From contig NVTT01000012.1 in assembly GCA_002401655.1 (NCBI GenBank), forward strand, positions 35,027 through 42,547: a DNA stretch of 7,521 nucleotides, in the 5' to 3' direction. Under the pieces are notes generated by a model that was not told the origin of the DNA, ran no database searches, and worked only from the letters and a program-made list of their open reading frames with translations. Shown one piece after another: positions 6,590 to 7,521 of this stretch. How positions within the stretch are numbered: position 1 is the first letter of the stretch; every line of letters begins with the position of its first letter. The DNA is from Gammaproteobacteria bacterium (lineage in GTDB: Bacteria; Pseudomonadota; Gammaproteobacteria; Enterobacterales; Kangiellaceae). The translations under genes were made by a program, and so were the position numbers.

Positions 6590-6617
6590 ATATTAGACTA
6601 AACCTAGATCTTAACAA
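6590..6617 (-). promoter_or_regulatory. Predicted sigma-70 promoter of the csrB-like RNA
   Basis: TTGTTA (6617-6612) and TAATAT (6595-6590) are separated by 16 bp; each matches four of six consensus bases. The overlapping TCTAAT (6597-6592) is a better -10 but lacks a matching -35. The start would be near 6582-6586, just upstream of the first GGA. A weak core promoter is expected for an activator-dependent gene. Confidence 0.45.
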
Positions 6618-6686
6618 TACGTTAAACCAACTAAATTAATGCTAAAGATAGTAAAACAAATAGAGGATGAACAATTCTTACTTAAT

Positions 6687-6699
6687 TATCAATGAGTTA
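6687..6699 (+). promoter_or_regulatory. Putative IHF binding site
   Basis: TATCAATGAGTTA matches the IHF consensus WATCAA-N4-TTR at every defined position. It lies between the UvrY-type box and the promoter, where DNA bending would bring the activator to RNA polymerase. IHF is known to assist csrB/rsmZ activation in Salmonella and Pseudomonas. Short consensus sites do occur by chance in AT-rich DNA. Confidence 0.5.
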
Positions 6700-6710
6700 C
6701 AGAACTCATT
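6691..6710. repeat. Inverted repeat AATGAGTT-ACAG-AACTCATT
   Basis: Two perfect 8-bp arms are separated by 4 bp, overlapping the IHF consensus. It could be an operator, or a hairpin at the end of the kinase-like transcript about 150 nt beyond its stop codon. No T-run follows on either strand, so intrinsic termination is doubtful. Confidence 0.6.
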
Positions 6711-6758
6711 CGGATGGGACACTACATATCGTATAGTCATTACGGAGATATCTGTAGC

Positions 6759-6782
6759 GCTTGTGAGATATATCTCACAAGC
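6759..6782. promoter_or_regulatory. UvrY/GacA-type response-regulator box upstream of csrB
   Basis: A perfect 24-bp palindrome, each half reading GCTTGTGAGATA. Its core TGTGAG-ATATAT-CTCACA has the TGTrAG-N6-CTyACA layout of the site bound by the BarA/GacS-controlled regulator UvrY/GacA ahead of csrB/rsmZ genes; the E. coli csrB site also has a TGTGAG half. Its centre lies about 188 bp upstream of the predicted RNA start, similar to the far-upstream placement in E. coli and Pseudomonas. It is not a CRP site, since the TGTGA/TCACA spacing is 8 rather than 6. Confidence 0.8.
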
Positions 6783-6858
6783 AAACGGGTGAATATCCTA
6801 AAGGAACTTCCTGAAATATTTTATTCTCGCGTTAAAGAAATGGAATCAGACCTAACGG

Positions 6859-7521
6859 CTATGCCCATCCCACTGGGTATAAAACCTTTTCATGGTAACC
6901 CGTCGTAATTTTTTTCAACCCAAATAGCTGATGATCTAAATCAGCATCCCCTGTATCAACTTGTAATGGTCTACCTTGTAATTCTGATAACTTAGATTTT
7001 GTCGAAATAATGTTAAATGATGACCAACCCGCTTTTACTATAATTTCAGGGCTAATCTGGTGATTTCCTCTACCAAGTATATGCCCTTGCCCACCAATGA
7101 CTGTCAATATAAAAACTACCTTTTGAGATCTCTCTAATAAATCAAGTAAATCCTTCTCTGTAACGTCAGCTAGGTATAGCTCGTTATTAAATATCACGTC
7201 CGAACCAAGTAACGTATTGTTGAGATTTAATTCATCCATAATAGCCGCGCAGGTTGTCCCCGAACCAACCACATAATAAACATCGTCTTGAAACTCTTCG
7301 ATTATATCGGAGGCAATATCGATTAACTCCATTTCTTCATTCTGCGTCGCTCCATGTTTAACCGATTGCATATAAACTTGCGAACTAGGTACTGACATTT
7401 CGCCATAATATTTAGTTTTTACCCGTCCGGCTCTAAATTCATCTTCATTTAAATCAACTACGTCAGCTTGTTGTACTGAAACCATATTCCCTGATAATAA
7501 ATCAGTCATTAATTTACCCGC
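6859..7521 (-). CDS. ATP-NAD kinase-like protein (COG3199), C-terminal part
   Basis: This is the C-terminal 220 residues of a COG3199-family protein, related to NAD kinases (ATP-dependent NAD phosphorylation to NADP) but distinct from housekeeping NadK; the substrate of most members is untested. Visible family features, numbered from the in-frame ATG at 7509, are VVGSGTTCAAIMDEL (79-93), the IGGQGHILGRGNHQISPEII segment (138-157) and VDTGDADLDHQLFG (184-197) near the C-terminus. The open frame continues to the window edge (AGKL before the ATG). The segment around this Met aligns with the interior of longer homologues, so I treat the gene as 5'-truncated by the window rather than starting at 7509. 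The N-terminal domain with the GGDGT-type motif lies outside. It is the upstream neighbour of the csrB locus, with no evident functional link. Confidence 0.85.
   Translation of the reverse strand, partial: AGKLMTDLLSGNMVSVQQADVVDLNEDEFRAGRVKTKYYGEMSVPSSQVYMQSVKHGATQNEEMELIDIASDIIEEFQDDVYYVVGSGTTCAAIMDELNLNNTLLGSDVIFNNELYLADVTEKDLLDLLERSQKVVFILTVIGGQGHILGRGNHQISPEIIVKAGWSSFNIISTKSKLSELQGRPLQVDTGDADLDHQLFGLKKITTGYHEKVLYPVGWA

Larger units (their letters stand above)
6627..6858. other. csrB upstream regulatory region
   Basis: The stretch between the csrB-like promoter and the kinase-like gene holds the UvrY-type palindrome, the IHF consensus and a second inverted repeat. It has no convincing protein gene. 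The plus-strand frame at 6714-6908 encodes 64 residues, lacks a ribosome binding site, runs through the palindrome and overlaps the 3' end of the convergent kinase-like gene. No strong intrinsic terminator for the kinase-like gene was found. Confidence 0.6.

Noticed and set aside
6411..6617. 68-residue open frame on the minus strand
   Set aside because: It lies inside the csrB-like RNA, its sequence is dictated by repeated AAGGA motifs, it has no convincing ribosome binding site, and its start is upstream of the predicted RNA start.
6761..6780. CRP binding site
   Set aside because: The TGTGA and TCACA halves are separated by 8 bp, not the 6 bp of CRP sites; the spacing fits TGTrAG-N6-CTyACA instead.
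6714..6908. 64-residue open frame on the plus strand with a CSAC motif
   Set aside because: No ribosome binding site, passes through the UvrY-type palindrome, overlaps the convergent kinase-like gene, and an in-frame TGA (6693-6695) separates it from any upstream extension; I recognise no family.
1..7521. CRISPR array, insertion sequence, tRNA or phage element
   Set aside because: No spaced direct repeats, transposase, tRNA-like fold or phage gene was seen; the repeated AAGGA motifs are too short and irregularly spaced to be CRISPR repeats.

Overview
The window looks like a chromosomal stretch of an AT-rich, polarly flagellated gammaproteobacterium, perhaps a marine Alteromonadales-type organism (the order is a guess). 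The evidence is the gene order flhA-flhF-flhG-fliA, a sigma-54 promoter ahead of flhA, a DUF481 outer-membrane protein, and a CsrB-type regulatory RNA with a BarA/UvrY (GacS/GacA)-type activator site. Every gene I can support is on the minus strand, so transcription runs from high to low coordinates.

Layout from upstream (right) to downstream (left). Positions 7521-6859 hold the C-terminal part of a COG3199 ATP-NAD kinase-like protein, cut by the window edge. Positions 6858-6297 contain no convincing protein gene. Instead they hold what I read as a complete csrB-family small RNA locus: a perfect palindrome matching the UvrY/GacA box (6759-6782), an IHF consensus (6687-6699), a sigma-70-like promoter (6617-6590), and an RNA of about 290 nt with 18 GGA motifs that ends in a strong intrinsic terminator (6326-6297). 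Next comes a monocistronic DUF481 beta-barrel gene (6166-5324) with its own extended -10 promoter, a leader hairpin and a terminator. A 342-bp gap follows with a near-consensus sigma-54 promoter (5166-5152). Then come flhA (4981-2873), flhF (2791-1259), flhG (1133-225) and the start of fliA (164-1).

FlhA is the export gate of the flagellar type III apparatus, FlhF sets the polar site, FlhG limits flagellar number, and FliA is the sigma factor for late flagellar genes. CsrB-type RNAs sequester CsrA, a translational regulator that often controls motility, so the RNA and the flagellar genes may be functionally linked; that link is inference.

The main discovery is the unannotated CsrB-like RNA and its control region. 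Two oddities in the flagellar genes also deserve attention: non-canonical GTPase motifs in FlhF, and an FlhG N-terminus without a recognisable DQxxxLR activator motif. flhB is not next to flhA.
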